In this document: positions 6,959 through 15,628 of the stretch, piece after piece
Numbering within the stretch: the stretch's first letter is position 1
How the letters are laid out: the number at the start of each line of letters is the position of its first letter
Assembly (NCBI GenBank): GCA_043767025.1
Contig: JAYUHK010000181.1
Span: forward strand, 1-20,093
Source: JAYUHK01 sp043767025
Lineage (GTDB): Bacteria; Bacteroidota; Bacteroidia; Chitinophagales; Saprospiraceae
Direction: 5' to 3'
Length of the DNA stretch: 20,093 nt
Made by a program: the position numbers and the translations under genes
Notes under the pieces: generated by a model
What the model was told of the DNA's origin: nothing
The model's input: only the letters and a program-made list of their open reading frames with translations
Databases searched by the model: none

Positions 6959-6990
6959 TTTGGAACATAAAAATCATTCCTGCACTTTTG
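6959..6990 (+). promoter_or_regulatory. Probable promoter of the GH5 gene
   Basis: TTTG at 6959-6962 and CACTTTTG at 6983-6990 (one mismatch to TAnnTTTG) are 20 bp apart, which would leave a leader of about 35-40 nt before the ATG at 7033. Confidence 0.5.
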
Positions 6991-7032
6991 CAATGTTATT
7001 AATTTATTTCGGAACTAAACACACACTTCATC

Positions 7033-9117
7033 ATGAAAAGAATTTTTCTTCTTATCTCCCTATGCGTCTTCTTTTTAGACCTCACTCACGCCAATTTAGT
7101 AATCTACAAAGCTGGCGCATCTATCATCACAGGAACTTGGCAAAGCAACGGAACGCTCACCCAAACCTCCTCTAACTCGCCTTACGAAGGCACTCAACAC
7201 TACCAATTTGCCTATAATTTTTCAAACTATTGGGCAGGATTTGGATTAAACATGGACAACTGGGGGTCTGGCGCACCCATCAATTTTTCAGGAAATACGC
7301 ATATCCGTTTGGCGTATCGCGGCATGAACTCTGACCATACGCTCAAAGTAATGCTTCGCAATGCAAGCGTCGACGGCAATCAGGTGGCAATAAGCGGTGC
7401 TAACTCAACTTATCAAGTTTTTGACATCGCGCTTACCAGCTGCACAGCTGGTACTTCGTTGGACTTGAACACCATTCGAGAAATGGACGTTTTTGTAAAT
7501 TCCAACTCCACCACAGGCTCTGGAACAGTCTATTTAGATGCCATCGAATTGGTAAATCTCGCTCCGCCGCCAGTAGCATCTGCCGATGCTTGGACGCGTG
7601 CAGCAGCGCTCGGAAAAGGATTCAACACAGCCAACTGGTTGGAAGCCTACTGGTTGCTCCCTTCCAATTTTCCTGTTTTCAACGATTACACTCGGACAAT
7701 TTTTAAATTTTTCAAAGACGCAGGCTTTCAGCACGCTCGCTTGCCAGTTATTTTTGAGCGACTTGGTAGCACCACGCCGCCTTACACGCTCAACACAAGC
7801 CATGTCGCTTTCCAGCTCGTGGATTCAGCGATTTTGTGGGCGAATACTTTTGATTTAAAACTCATCATCGACAATCACCACGGCATCAACAGTCTGACAG
7901 ATGCCAACTTTACTACCGAAACGCCGCGACTTTGTAAAGTTTGGAGGCAGCTCGCTCAACGCTATGCAAGTTTAGATGCCAATCGTTTTATGTTTGAACT
8001 TTACAACGAACCGGGCGGGATTAGCAACAACAATTTGCGCACCGTATTCCAAACAGTCATGGATACCATTCGGATATACGATGTGAATCATACCTATATT
8101 CTCGGCGGTAACTCTTACAACAGCTCGAGCGGACTGGCTGGCTTCACGCCACTCAACGACCCGAATATGATTTACACGATGCACTCCTACAATCCGTTTC
8201 AGTTCACGCACCAACAAATGAGTTGGACAACGCCGCCTAATATGCCCGCTCGCGCTTTTCCGATTGGAAATGACGCAAGCGACGTGCGGAATGAATTTTT
8301 TACTGCCCAACAGTGGTCTTCTGCCTACCAGTATCCTGTCTATCTTGGAGAATTTGGAGCCTCCACTGCCGGCAATACGACTTCTCGTTGCAATTTTATC
8401 AGTCTAATAACTCACGTATCAGACAGTCTTGGAATGTCTTGGGCGTATTGGGACGCAAAAAATTGGAACGATGCCTTCGGCATTTTTACGGGTGGAGTAC
8501 TTTCGCAGGCAAATGTAGTTCCTTGTATCGCCGCCGCGATGGGAATTTTTCAGTCGCCTCTTGCAGTGCAAGATATTGAGCGTTTTAGCGCAGATTGCAA
8601 CGCAAGTGAAGTAAAATTTTCTTGGAGTGCGCGAATCTATGACTCACCGGGCGTATTCAGCATAGAAGGAAGTGCCGACGGTATTTCGTGGAAAGAAAAA
8701 GCCCGATTGGAAGGAAAATTAAGCAAGGATTTGTACAGCTTATCTGTAAAAGAAACAGACGGCGAATTGTATTTCCGACTCAAATACCAAGATGACAAAA
8801 GAAATCAATACGAATCTGAAATCATAACGACAGATTGCAACCGCCAGACGCAAGGCATTATTGCTCCCAATCCAGTTATTGGAAAAAATAAAATTAACCT
8901 ATTTTTTGCTGCTTCAACGGCTGCCGACGGAATTTTAAAAATAATTGATATGAACGGAAGAACCGTACAAAGCCAAAGTATCACTATGGAGGCAGGTGCT
9001 AATTCCATTCCGATACAATTAGAATCAGCATTGAACGGAGGTATTTACTTCGTTCAAGTAGTGGAAGAAAGCGGACGACAAGCCCTATTCAGCACCAAAC
9101 TTGTGATTATGAATTAA
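7033..9117 (+). CDS. Secreted glycoside hydrolase family 5 (cellulase-like) enzyme with T9SS type A sorting domain
   Basis: The 694-residue enzyme is expected to hydrolyse a beta-glucan or related polysaccharide outside the cell. Residues 1-20 are a signal peptide. Residues about 22-176 form a beta-rich, carbohydrate-binding-like domain ending in TVYLDAIELVN. The GH5 barrel spans about 186-508, with R236 (QHARLPV), HH282-283 (IDNHHG), the acid/base E326 (FELYNEPGG), H384/Y386 (MHSYNP), the nucleophile E440 (YLGEFGAS) and W470 (SWAYWD). All the residues that define clan GH-A GH5 enzymes are therefore present. A beta module (about 512-600) and a type A T9SS sorting domain (APNPVIGKNK... to the end) follow. 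No SusC/SusD, regulator or other hydrolase lies next to it, so the substrate cannot be read from context. Its own promoter and a strong terminator make it monocistronic. Confidence 0.88.
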   Translation: MKRIFLLISLCVFFLDLTHANLVIYKAGASIITGTWQSNGTLTQTSSNSPYEGTQHYQFAYNFSNYWAGFGLNMDNWGSGAPINFSGNTHIRLAYRGMNSDHTLKVMLRNASVDGNQVAISGANSTYQVFDIALTSCTAGTSLDLNTIREMDVFVNSNSTTGSGTVYLDAIELVNLAPPPVASADAWTRAAALGKGFNTANWLEAYWLLPSNFPVFNDYTRTIFKFFKDAGFQHARLPVIFERLGSTTPPYTLNTSHVAFQLVDSAILWANTFDLKLIIDNHHGINSLTDANFTTETPRLCKVWRQLAQRYASLDANRFMFELYNEPGGISNNNLRTVFQTVMDTIRIYDVNHTYILGGNSYNSSSGLAGFTPLNDPNMIYTMHSYNPFQFTHQQMSWTTPPNMPARAFPIGNDASDVRNEFFTAQQWSSAYQYPVYLGEFGASTAGNTTSRCNFISLITHVSDSLGMSWAYWDAKNWNDAFGIFTGGVLSQANVVPCIAAAMGIFQSPLAVQDIERFSADCNASEVKFSWSARIYDSPGVFSIEGSADGISWKEKARLEGKLSKDLYSLSVKETDGELYFRLKYQDDKRNQYESEIITTDCNRQTQGIIAPNPVIGKNKINLFFAASTAADGILKIIDMNGRTVQSQSITMEAGANSIPIQLESALNGGIYFVQVVEESGRQALFSTKLVIMN

Positions 9118-9167
9118 TAAAATATCTGAAAACAAGTTAATTCCGACTATTTGCCGTCGGAGAAAAA

Positions 9168-9216
9168 TTAAAACGCTGTCAAAGTTATAATGTTATAACC
9201 TTGACAGCGTTTTTTT
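9168..9216 (+). terminator. Rho-independent terminator of the GH5 gene
   Basis: AACGCTGTCAA (with GTTATAA further in) pairs with TTATAAC-C-TTGACAGCGTT, giving a stem of about 19 bp with one A/C mismatch, followed by a run of T at 9210-9216. It lies about 55 bp after the GH5 stop codon. Confidence 0.85.
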
Positions 9217-9220
9217 CTAT

Positions 9221-9330
9221 TAAGTTCCTGCACTTAAATAGATGACATTTGTTATTCGACATAATTCGTTGATTTTCAACAGTTTATGACGACTCAAAAT
9301 TAAAAACTAAAAACTTATAACTACTTACAC
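9221..9330 (-). repeat. Approximately 110-bp dispersed repeat, copy 1 (reverse orientation)
   Basis: The reverse complement of this segment matches 19875-19984 without gaps at about 98 of 110 positions by hand alignment, and most differences are transitions. It contains an internal hairpin CATAA-ACT-GTTGA-AAA-TCAAC-GAA-TTATG (on the reverse strand). It lies in the convergent spacer between the GH5 terminator and the end of the T9SS type B gene. Confidence 0.85.
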
Positions 9331-9337
9331 CATATTA

Positions 9338-11374
9338 TCATCGCACCAAAGTCACGCCGCCAGAGAGCGGTTTGCTGCTGCCGTCTGGATATTTTAGCAC
9401 TATTCGGTACGCATAAACGTCTGGCGGCAAGGATTCGCCGTTGCGAGTACCGTCCCAGCGACTGTTCGGGTCGTCGTGAACTATCTGCCCCCAACGGGTA
9501 AATATTTTAAACTCGCTGACCGTGATGCCAGTCACCGTCGCACCAAAAGTATCGTTCAGATTGTCGCCGTCGGGCGTAAAAGCATTGGGTAAAAAATATT
9601 TTATTAGCTTCACGAATACGCGCACACTGTCTTTTGCTTCGCAATTATTGACGCTGCTCAACGCCGTGACAATGTATAGCGTACTGTCCATCGGCGACAC
9701 TGTGACGCTCGACCCAGTTTGACTAAAATTAGTCGCTTTCCATACAAAAGTTGCAGGCGATTCGGACGCAGTAGCGGTCAGCACTACTGGCGTTCCCTCA
9801 AAGATTGTCACCGTGTCGGGCGTTGCTGTCACCGTAAAAACAGCGGGATTTATTAATTTTATGGAGTCCAATTTGAAACAGCCATTGGCATCTGTGATGG
9901 TCAATTTATACGTTCCTGCTCCCAATTTGGAGATGAGTGCGGTCGTGTCGCCTGTACTCCATTTGTAGCGATAGGGCGGAGTTCCCAACTTTCCGATAGC
10001 TATAATCAGTCCGTTGGTGTCGGCGTTGCATTTTGGATTTTGGACAAAAAAAGAGTCACTCAAAGCAGCCGTACAGCAGACGATTGCTGAAAAATTGCGC
10101 GTCAAAGTGACATTGCAGCCTGTATTGGACTTGACGGTCAGAGTGACTGACTTTGCTCCGGCGGTGGTGTATTTTACGCTGTGCGGACCTTTCGTGTTGG
10201 CGGTAGCTGGCACCGCACCACTGCCAAAATTCCAATTCCAGCTCGAGATTGTTCCTTGCGACACGCTCGTAGCGTCCGTAAAAACAATGTCGGCATTGGT
10301 ACAAAAAACATCGTCGGGGTCGCTGTCATTGAAAGCCACTTGCGGACTCGCAAACTCACCGGTACCACCAAAACTTATCGTAAAACCATTGCCAGTAGAT
10401 GTAAAATTATTGACCGCCAAAGCGTAAGTCGAGCCTGCCGTCATATCCAAAGCAGCCAAAAAGTTGTCGGTAATACCTACGCAACCCGGTGGATTGGACG
10501 TATCGGTAGAGGTGTCGTCGAGTCCTGTCGGTCCCATACAGGGACTTGTAGGCGTAAAATCGCCTGCCGCCATGCATCGCACGCTGATTTTATTGGCACA
10601 GTCGGTCGGTCCGTTGGGCAATTCATAAACCACAAAATCGAGGTCGTCGGCGGGATTGCTCGGATTGAGCGTAAAAGTCAGCGTACCGTTGTTGGCAGCC
10701 GTCCACACATACCAAGTGGAGTTGGTTTCGTAGGGCGGAAAAGAAGTCTGAAAGCATTCTGCACCGTCCAATTCAAAGGGGTCGGTGCCTGCGCCCGTCA
10801 CAGCTTGCACCGTGAATCCAGATTTATCGCAAAGCTGTACCGCCTTGGGGCAGTCGCTTTTGGGCGGCGGCACGGGATTGTAATTGTTGATGCAGAGCCG
10901 AAAAGTGCCTTCGCTGCCGTTGGTGGCGCAGACGCGAATGTAATAGGTTTGCCCGACGAGCAGCCCTGTTTGATTAAGTTCGATGATGTTGGCAAAAATC
11001 AAATCCTTTTTACAGCCGAATGGTTGCAGCGCGTCGCAGGTACCTTTGTAGAGCGCCACTTCGGGAGCTATCAACGTGCCGCCGGGCAGACCTATGGACT
11101 CGCCGTTGATGTTGATGTTCAAATCGGAAGCCACCGCTACAAACTTGAACCACACATCGCTGCAGTTGCCTGTAAAACAAAAGGCGGGCGGCGTAGTCCC
11201 CAAAGTCGCAGTTTCGTTGGTATATTCGGCATTTTGTGAGCAATATTGAGTCACATCGGACAACAAAATGGCATTGGCACAGTCATCGTTGGCTACTTGT
11301 GCGGCAATATTTTGAGTACAAAATGCGGTCACGCAAACAGCAAAAGCAAAGCGAAGTAGGAAGATTTTTTTCAT
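9338..11374 (-). CDS. Large secreted protein with PKD and SprB-like repeats and T9SS type B sorting domain
   Basis: The 678-residue product starts at the ATG complementary to 11372-11374, which opens the signal peptide MKKIFLLRFAFAVCVTAF; the in-frame ATG at 11410 lies inside the promoter. Cys-rich domains resembling those of CHU/gliding surface proteins follow (NDDCANAILLSD at about 29-40, with CSDVWFKF near 71-78; a second related unit DCPKAVQLCD at about 174-183 with STWYVWT at 219-225). A PKD domain spans about 345-430 (SSWNWNFGSG, TTAGAKSVTLTV). A SprB-like repeat spans about 435-510 (NPKCNADTNGLIIA, GTPPYRYKWSTGDTT, LGAGTYKLTITDANGC), then an Ig-like module (about 512-590). The CHU_C domain (592-678: LPNAFTPDGDNLNDTF, FTRWGQIVHDD, WDGTRNGE, PPDVYAYRIVLKYPDG) ends the protein. 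It is probably a surface adhesin; the ligand is unknown. Confidence 0.83.
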   Translation of the reverse strand: MKKIFLLRFAFAVCVTAFCTQNIAAQVANDDCANAILLSDVTQYCSQNAEYTNETATLGTTPPAFCFTGNCSDVWFKFVAVASDLNININGESIGLPGGTLIAPEVALYKGTCDALQPFGCKKDLIFANIIELNQTGLLVGQTYYIRVCATNGSEGTFRLCINNYNPVPPPKSDCPKAVQLCDKSGFTVQAVTGAGTDPFELDGAECFQTSFPPYETNSTWYVWTAANNGTLTFTLNPSNPADDLDFVVYELPNGPTDCANKISVRCMAAGDFTPTSPCMGPTGLDDTSTDTSNPPGCVGITDNFLAALDMTAGSTYALAVNNFTSTGNGFTISFGGTGEFASPQVAFNDSDPDDVFCTNADIVFTDATSVSQGTISSWNWNFGSGAVPATANTKGPHSVKYTTAGAKSVTLTVKSNTGCNVTLTRNFSAIVCCTAALSDSFFVQNPKCNADTNGLIIAIGKLGTPPYRYKWSTGDTTALISKLGAGTYKLTITDANGCFKLDSIKLINPAVFTVTATPDTVTIFEGTPVVLTATASESPATFVWKATNFSQTGSSVTVSPMDSTLYIVTALSSVNNCEAKDSVRVFVKLIKYFLPNAFTPDGDNLNDTFGATVTGITVSEFKIFTRWGQIVHDDPNSRWDGTRNGESLPPDVYAYRIVLKYPDGSSKPLSGGVTLVR

Positions 11375-11394
11375 TGGATAGATAATATTTAGAG

Positions 11395-11428
11395 CAAATA
11401 TATCAATCATATTTTAGATTTTAACAAA
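11395..11428 (-). promoter_or_regulatory. Promoter of the T9SS type B gene
   Basis: On the reverse strand TTTG (11425-11428) is followed after 22 bp by TATATTTG (11395-11402), matching the Bacteroidota promoter pattern. The -7 element ends about 20 bp before the start codon, which also argues for the start at 11374 rather than 11410. Confidence 0.6.
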
Positions 11429-11537
11429 TATTTTAATAAAAAATATTTTTGTAGTTTTCATTCTCCTATTCGCAGTAAAAAAAACCGTTTAACGCCATTT
11501 TTGGATAATATTTTACGCAGCTATCCTATCTGCCAAG

Positions 11538-11576
11538 CCGAAGTTACCGACACCTTTGAGGTGTCGGTAACTTCGG
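11538..11576. other. Long hairpin with no U-tract on the sense side, 3' of the DUF5916 gene
   Basis: The arms at 11538-11554 and 11560-11576 (CCGAAGTTACCGACACC) pair perfectly over 17 bp around TTTGA, starting 3 bp after the stop codon of the reverse-strand DUF5916 gene. A T run (11577-11581) follows only on the forward strand, so it is an orthodox terminator only for forward transcription, and no forward gene ends here. In the sense direction it could shield the mRNA 3' end. Confidence 0.7.
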
Positions 11577-11579
11577 TTT

Positions 11580-14084
11580 TTATCTCAACGCGTTTCTTGC
11601 TTGATTGTAATCTACAAAATAAATCATTTTGACCGTAAAACCGTTGTTTTGAGGCGAGTCGAGGGTGCGGCGAAAGTTGTAGGCGTAGTTGTGGCTCGCA
11701 ATATCGCTCTGTCCAGAGGCATACGAATCCAAACTATTTTTCCACACAAAATTGAAAAAACTGCCCGGCGCAAACTGCCAAGTATAGATAAAATCTACGT
11801 TGAAAAAATTTTGGCTGATGTCCGCGTTGGCGTGTGTGCCGTCGAATTTCGCCAAAGTCCCGTCGTCCCGAAGATTAAAAAATTCCTTGTATTCGACCCG
11901 CGACCAATAGTGGCGCACGCGGACGGAAAGGTTACTTTTTGGGTTGAAATTAAAATTCAAGCCGACACTGTTATTGACAAACCACAAGTCGCGGCGACCA
12001 AAAGTGCCGTCCGAACTCGTAAAATTATAACCATAATCATTTTTGGCAAAAGTAGGCGCAAACTGAAAATTGAACCTAAAATGGCTGTTGATGCACACGG
12101 TCGGATCTACCGAAAAATCGTAGCTCGTGTTGTCCCAATCGGTCAAATATCGGCTCACCCCGAAATAAAAATAACTCGAAAGCGGTTTTCTGTCGTCAGT
12201 CCCTACATTCAATCCTCCGCGATAGCTGGCTGGGCGGACGAATTTTTTTCCTTCGGCGCGCGGCTCGAAATAATCTACGGTCGAAGGTCCGACATTCATC
12301 CAATAATTTGCCCAACTTTGGTTTTGAAATTTTCCCCAAAACCCTAAATTCAGATTGACTTCTTGATAAGCGAATGGTTTGAAGCGCGTAAAACTGTACA
12401 GACCCGCCCACCAGTTGCTTTGCAGAAAAATTTTATTGGGTATATATTGGTTGTAACTAATGTTAGCGGCGTTAAAAAAGTAATTGCGTTGCTGAAAATA
12501 TCCCAAATCCGACGGATTCCATTTATCGTCTTGGAGTTCTTGATTGAGGCTCCACGTCCAATTTCCGCTCACTTTTCCTACTCCTACGTCGTAAGTATAG
12601 CCCGACTCCGTCGCTTTATTGTCCCTAAAAATATGGCTCATTCGTCCGCGCGCTGACACTTCGTACTTGTTGTTTTTGTCCCGAAATTTCATGCCGAGAG
12701 CCGATACATTGGCATCTCTCCCACTTCCGTTCCGAATCGTGGCTGCATTGGTGAAGCTGATTGATGAATTATTTTTAAATAATTGGTCGAATACTGTGAC
12801 ATTATAATTTGTCAATTCGCCTGTCTGAAACGTGCGCTGTTTCCCCGTCATCGTGTCCTTGATAGTGGCGTACATCGGAGCGGCTACCGCATTCAAGATG
12901 CCCACGCCGAGCTTGCTGCCGGTGCGTCCCGACACCTTCGTAGCATTGTAAAGTTGTGTTTCGTTGGGGTTTTTTTCTACTACTTCGTTGCGGTTGAGGT
13001 CGCCATAGACATCGTATTTTTTTCGTGGCGTGCCGCCAATACGCCGACTGTAAAAAATATCGCCCTTGCTAAAAAGCTCCGTTCCTTCCGTAAAAAAAGG
13101 TCGTCTTTCTTGAAAAAAAAGCTCAAATGGTGACAGGTTCAAAATACGATTGTCGGACTGTACTTGCCCAAAATTCGGTATCAACGTCGCGTCCAATGTA
13201 AAGGCTTCGTTGAGTCCCAACTTCAAATCCAGACCGCCCGAAATACTTTTGGAGTTGCCATAAAATTTTTTGCCATCGCCATCTATCGAGCCAATGCTCT
13301 GATATTCGGCGGCGATGTAGGGCGAAAGCTGCAAGCGCAACGGCGGCTCGAGGTTCATCATTCCCTCTAAATTGCCCCACTGGATTACTTGTCCGTTTAC
13401 TTTGGGGTCGAGCGGTGCCCAAGTGTCGGTTTCGCCGAGCCGCTTGACGAAGCGCGCAAACTGCAAGCCCCATTTTTGCTCCGCTTTTTTAGGAAAACGA
13501 AGATTGAAATAAGGGATTTTCATTTCCAGCACCCAACCGTCGGCGACGACCGAAACGGCGGATTCCCAGACAGCGTCCCAGCTAAAATCGGTGTTATTGG
13601 TCGAAATTTTTGCATCTGCTTGCGTACCACTGGCTGCTACGGCGAAGCGAAATCCATTTTGGTCGTCGTCATAAGTATCAAAACTTACGGTAAAATAGTC
13701 GGTATTGGCATCAAAAATTCCGTCGCGCCTGCTCAATTCACGCCGCAAAAGTTTGGGGTCTTCCGTGAGGTGCGCAGCAATATAAATCGCCTCGTTGTCA
13801 TAAACGATTTGAGCCACGGTCGGCAAGGTAGCGGGCGAAAAAGGCTTCGGCTCGAACTGCGTCATACTGCCCGCAAGCGGCGCGGACTGCCAAATAGCAT
13901 CGTCCAATCTGCCGTCAATTTTTGGGGCTTTCTGGACTTTTTTAGCGATATAAGTAGGTTTTATGAGTACTTTGGTACTGTCATCGGGGTTCTTTACCGC
14001 CTGCGCGTGGAGAAAAAATGGACTGCAAAAAAGCACTGACAGCAGAATAATTCTTGATGCACTTCGAGTTGGTTTAGCTTTCAT
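11580..14084 (-). CDS. DUF5916 outer-membrane protein with CBM9-like N-terminal domain
   Basis: The 834-residue protein has a signal peptide (residues about 1-28, FFLHAQA). A CBM9-like beta-sandwich spans about 50-225 (KIDGRLDDAIWQSAP, IVYDNEAIYIAAHLTEDP, TDYFTVSFDTYDDDQNGFRFAVAASGTQAD, WEMKIPYF-like VLEMKIPYFNLRF). The remainder, about 235-834, is the DUF5916 region: FFQERRPFFTEGTELF near 330 and many alternating aromatic strands typical of an outer-membrane barrel, ending DYNQARNALR. This architecture is common in Bacteroidota, and the function is not established. The N-terminal domain resembles sugar-binding modules, but no hydrolase is adjacent. The start is the only good ATG, giving MKAKPTRSASRIILLSV. 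The length is usual for the family and no damage is seen. Confidence 0.87.
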   Translation of the reverse strand: MKAKPTRSASRIILLSVLFCSPFFLHAQAVKNPDDSTKVLIKPTYIAKKVQKAPKIDGRLDDAIWQSAPLAGSMTQFEPKPFSPATLPTVAQIVYDNEAIYIAAHLTEDPKLLRRELSRRDGIFDANTDYFTVSFDTYDDDQNGFRFAVAASGTQADAKISTNNTDFSWDAVWESAVSVVADGWVLEMKIPYFNLRFPKKAEQKWGLQFARFVKRLGETDTWAPLDPKVNGQVIQWGNLEGMMNLEPPLRLQLSPYIAAEYQSIGSIDGDGKKFYGNSKSISGGLDLKLGLNEAFTLDATLIPNFGQVQSDNRILNLSPFELFFQERRPFFTEGTELFSKGDIFYSRRIGGTPRKKYDVYGDLNRNEVVEKNPNETQLYNATKVSGRTGSKLGVGILNAVAAPMYATIKDTMTGKQRTFQTGELTNYNVTVFDQLFKNNSSISFTNAATIRNGSGRDANVSALGMKFRDKNNKYEVSARGRMSHIFRDNKATESGYTYDVGVGKVSGNWTWSLNQELQDDKWNPSDLGYFQQRNYFFNAANISYNQYIPNKIFLQSNWWAGLYSFTRFKPFAYQEVNLNLGFWGKFQNQSWANYWMNVGPSTVDYFEPRAEGKKFVRPASYRGGLNVGTDDRKPLSSYFYFGVSRYLTDWDNTSYDFSVDPTVCINSHFRFNFQFAPTFAKNDYGYNFTSSDGTFGRRDLWFVNNSVGLNFNFNPKSNLSVRVRHYWSRVEYKEFFNLRDDGTLAKFDGTHANADISQNFFNVDFIYTWQFAPGSFFNFVWKNSLDSYASGQSDIASHNYAYNFRRTLDSPQNNGFTVKMIYFVDYNQARNALR

Positions 14085-14120
14085 TGGTATTTATTTACTT
14101 ATCGGTATAGACAACTCAAC

Positions 14121-14128
14121 CAAAAATA
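14121..14128 (-). promoter_or_regulatory. Possible -7 element of the DUF5916 gene
   Basis: The reverse strand reads TATTTTTG, an exact TAnnTTTG match, 36 bp before the start codon. The nearest upstream TTTG is 26 bp away, longer than usual, so support is partial. Confidence 0.35.
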
Positions 14129-14180
14129 GGTTGCCTTTTCTGTTATTTATTTCACAAAAAAAGTAAAAATTAGTCATAAA

Positions 14181-14199
14181 GGAATGAAGAAAAAATAAG
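14181..14199 (-). promoter_or_regulatory. Shared upstream motif, copy near the DUF5916 gene
   Basis: The forward-strand sequence GGAATGAAGAAAAAATAAG recurs, nearly unchanged, at 15611-15628 and 18409-18426. Each copy lies 45-100 bp upstream of a reverse-strand start codon and in the same orientation. Its role is unknown. Confidence 0.4.
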
Positions 14200-14365
14200 A
14201 TAACCAATTTTTTCCAATAAATTCAATCAATAACAAGGCATTTTTGAGGCGCAAAGCAGGGCGTTGAAACGAAAAAATAACGCAGTGATTGGTTGTAATT
14301 TAGCAGAAAAAATAAGTAGTTTATTTTAGACGCATTCCTAATGCACCAAAACCAACTTTGTTATT

Positions 14366-15565
14366 TCAGTTCGTCCCCAACACACGGATTTCTACGCGCC
14401 GATTGAGTTCTTCTTGCCGCTCATTGGAAGGCTCTGGAAAGCGCATTTCGGAGTTTCCGTAACCTTTGGCAGAAATATTATTTCCAACTACTCCGTTGCT
14501 AATCAGGAAGTTACGAATGGTAACAGCTCGACTATTCGACAAGTCAAATTCATTTTTGGGCAATTTGGACGGTTCGACTCCCGGCGCGTTTACGTGACCT
14601 GCGATTTCGACTTTCAGCCCTTCGTTGAGCTGCATGAACCGAAGAAGTTTGGACAGTTCGGGGTCAGATTTTTTGAGCAATGTCGCTGCATCGCCCTCAA
14701 AATAAAGGTTGTTGATAGCCGCTTTGCTGCCGACTTTGATGGGTTGCATTTCTACTTTTTGCGGAGTTGCGCCCCGTGTCACGATGGCATCTTGCGTGGA
14801 GTAAAAAAATCCTTTTGCAAAAACGTCCATCATAACTGGCTCATTGTCAGTGCATAAGGTTTTAAAAACTCCATTGTTGTCCGTCATCACGGAATCAACT
14901 TTTCCGTTCAGTCGGTGTATCAAAACAAGTGCGGGAACGGTCGCCCCGCTTTCGCTGTTGCGCACCACTCCACTCAAATAAGGCATCGCAATTTCGGGCT
15001 GCTCCATCGTTTTAGCGGGCATCTCAACGGGACTTTTAGGCATTTCGACGACCGTTTTTGCAGGTACTTCGACGACTTTGCTGACGGGAACTTCCACCAT
15101 TACTTTTTTCTCTACGACCGTCACTTTTTCGGGTGCTGGGTCGTAGATTTCGACGGTCGCACGGCGATTTCGTTTGCGTCCAGCATCGGAGTTATCATCG
15201 GCAACGGGCTTGTCTGCGCCGAAAGTGGCGATTACGATGGCTTCTTGCGGCACGCCCTTGGAAAGCAAATGGTATTTAACGGCGTTGGCGCGCTTATCCG
15301 AGAGGATATAGTTGCTTTGTTTGCTACCTTGCGCGTCCGTGTGGGCGGTAATTCGGATTTTTCGACTGATGTTTTCTAAATACTGCGAGGCAACTTGGTT
15401 GAGCTGCTCTGCACCTTCGTCCGAGATGTTGTGTTTTGTAGATTCAAAATAAACTTCGGAGGAAGTGACTAATTTTAGATTATCTAATGTGTTTTGGGCG
15501 AAAACACGATTTGTAATATTGCTACCAACGAGCAACACAAAAAAGGGCAAAAAATACTTCTTCAT
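14366..15565 (-). CDS. Protein with two OmpA-like domains around a carboxypeptidase-regulatory-like domain
   Basis: The 399-residue envelope protein has a signal peptide (about 1-24). The first OmpA C-like domain (about 33-141) contains ITAHTDAQG (D77), SDKRANAVKYHL (R92) and RKRNRRATVEIYDP; D77 and R92 have the spacing of the residues that bind diaminopimelate in OmpA. A Val/Pro/Glu-rich low-complexity linker (about 146-192) leads to a carboxypeptidase-regulatory-like beta domain at about 196-272 (LSGVVRNSESGATVPALVLI, TDNNGVFKT). A second OmpA-like domain (about 284-397) has LYFEGDAATLL, IAGHVNAPG, LSNSRAVTIRNFL and LNRRVEIRVLG, but N326 replaces the key Asp and five extra residues lie before R346. 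It probably ties the outer membrane or a surface complex to peptidoglycan. There is no beta-barrel and no lipobox. Confidence 0.82.
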   Translation of the reverse strand: MKKYFLPFFVLLVGSNITNRVFAQNTLDNLKLVTSSEVYFESTKHNISDEGAEQLNQVASQYLENISRKIRITAHTDAQGSKQSNYILSDKRANAVKYHLLSKGVPQEAIVIATFGADKPVADDNSDAGRKRNRRATVEIYDPAPEKVTVVEKKVMVEVPVSKVVEVPAKTVVEMPKSPVEMPAKTMEQPEIAMPYLSGVVRNSESGATVPALVLIHRLNGKVDSVMTDNNGVFKTLCTDNEPVMMDVFAKGFFYSTQDAIVTRGATPQKVEMQPIKVGSKAAINNLYFEGDAATLLKKSDPELSKLLRFMQLNEGLKVEIAGHVNAPGVEPSKLPKNEFDLSNSRAVTIRNFLISNGVVGNNISAKGYGNSEMRFPEPSNERQEELNRRVEIRVLGTN

Positions 15566-15610
15566 CGGTGGGAGAGATGTTTAGAGTTTAGTTGTCGCCA
15601 ATAATTTTTT

Positions 15611-15628
15611 GGAATGAAGAAAAATAAA
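15611..15628 (-). promoter_or_regulatory. Shared upstream motif, copy near the OmpA-like gene
   Basis: GGAATGAAGAAAAATAAA on the forward strand, about 45 bp upstream of the start codon at 15565, matches the copies at 14181 and 18409. An overlapping stretch at 15623-15640 also matches 14311-14328 at 17 of 18 bases. Confidence 0.4.

Larger units (their letters stand above)
6707..7032. other. Divergent intergenic region (326 bp)
   Basis: This very AT-rich spacer between the Bax inhibitor-1 gene (reverse) and the GH5 gene (forward) holds both promoters, listed separately, and no ORF with coding character. The stretch 6830-6930 is almost pure A/T with no symmetrical element that I could see. Confidence 0.6.

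Noticed and set aside
10181..11239. A 352-codon forward open frame opposite the T9SS type B gene
   Set aside because: It has no recognisable domain, is rich in Arg, Cys and His as expected of an antisense shadow, and the reverse frame has a signal peptide, PKD and CHU_C domains.
11601..12347. A 248-codon forward open frame opposite the DUF5916 gene
   Set aside because: Same reasoning: no domain, no promoter, and the reverse frame is a complete known architecture.
13389..14039. A 216-codon forward open frame opposite the CBM9-like domain
   Set aside because: Composition is that of an antisense shadow, and it covers the well-matched CBM9-like coding region on the other strand.
7033..14084. 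A polysaccharide utilisation locus around the GH5 and DUF5916 genes
   Set aside because: No SusC/SusD pair, sugar transporter, regulator or second hydrolase is present, and the genes are on different strands with separate signals.
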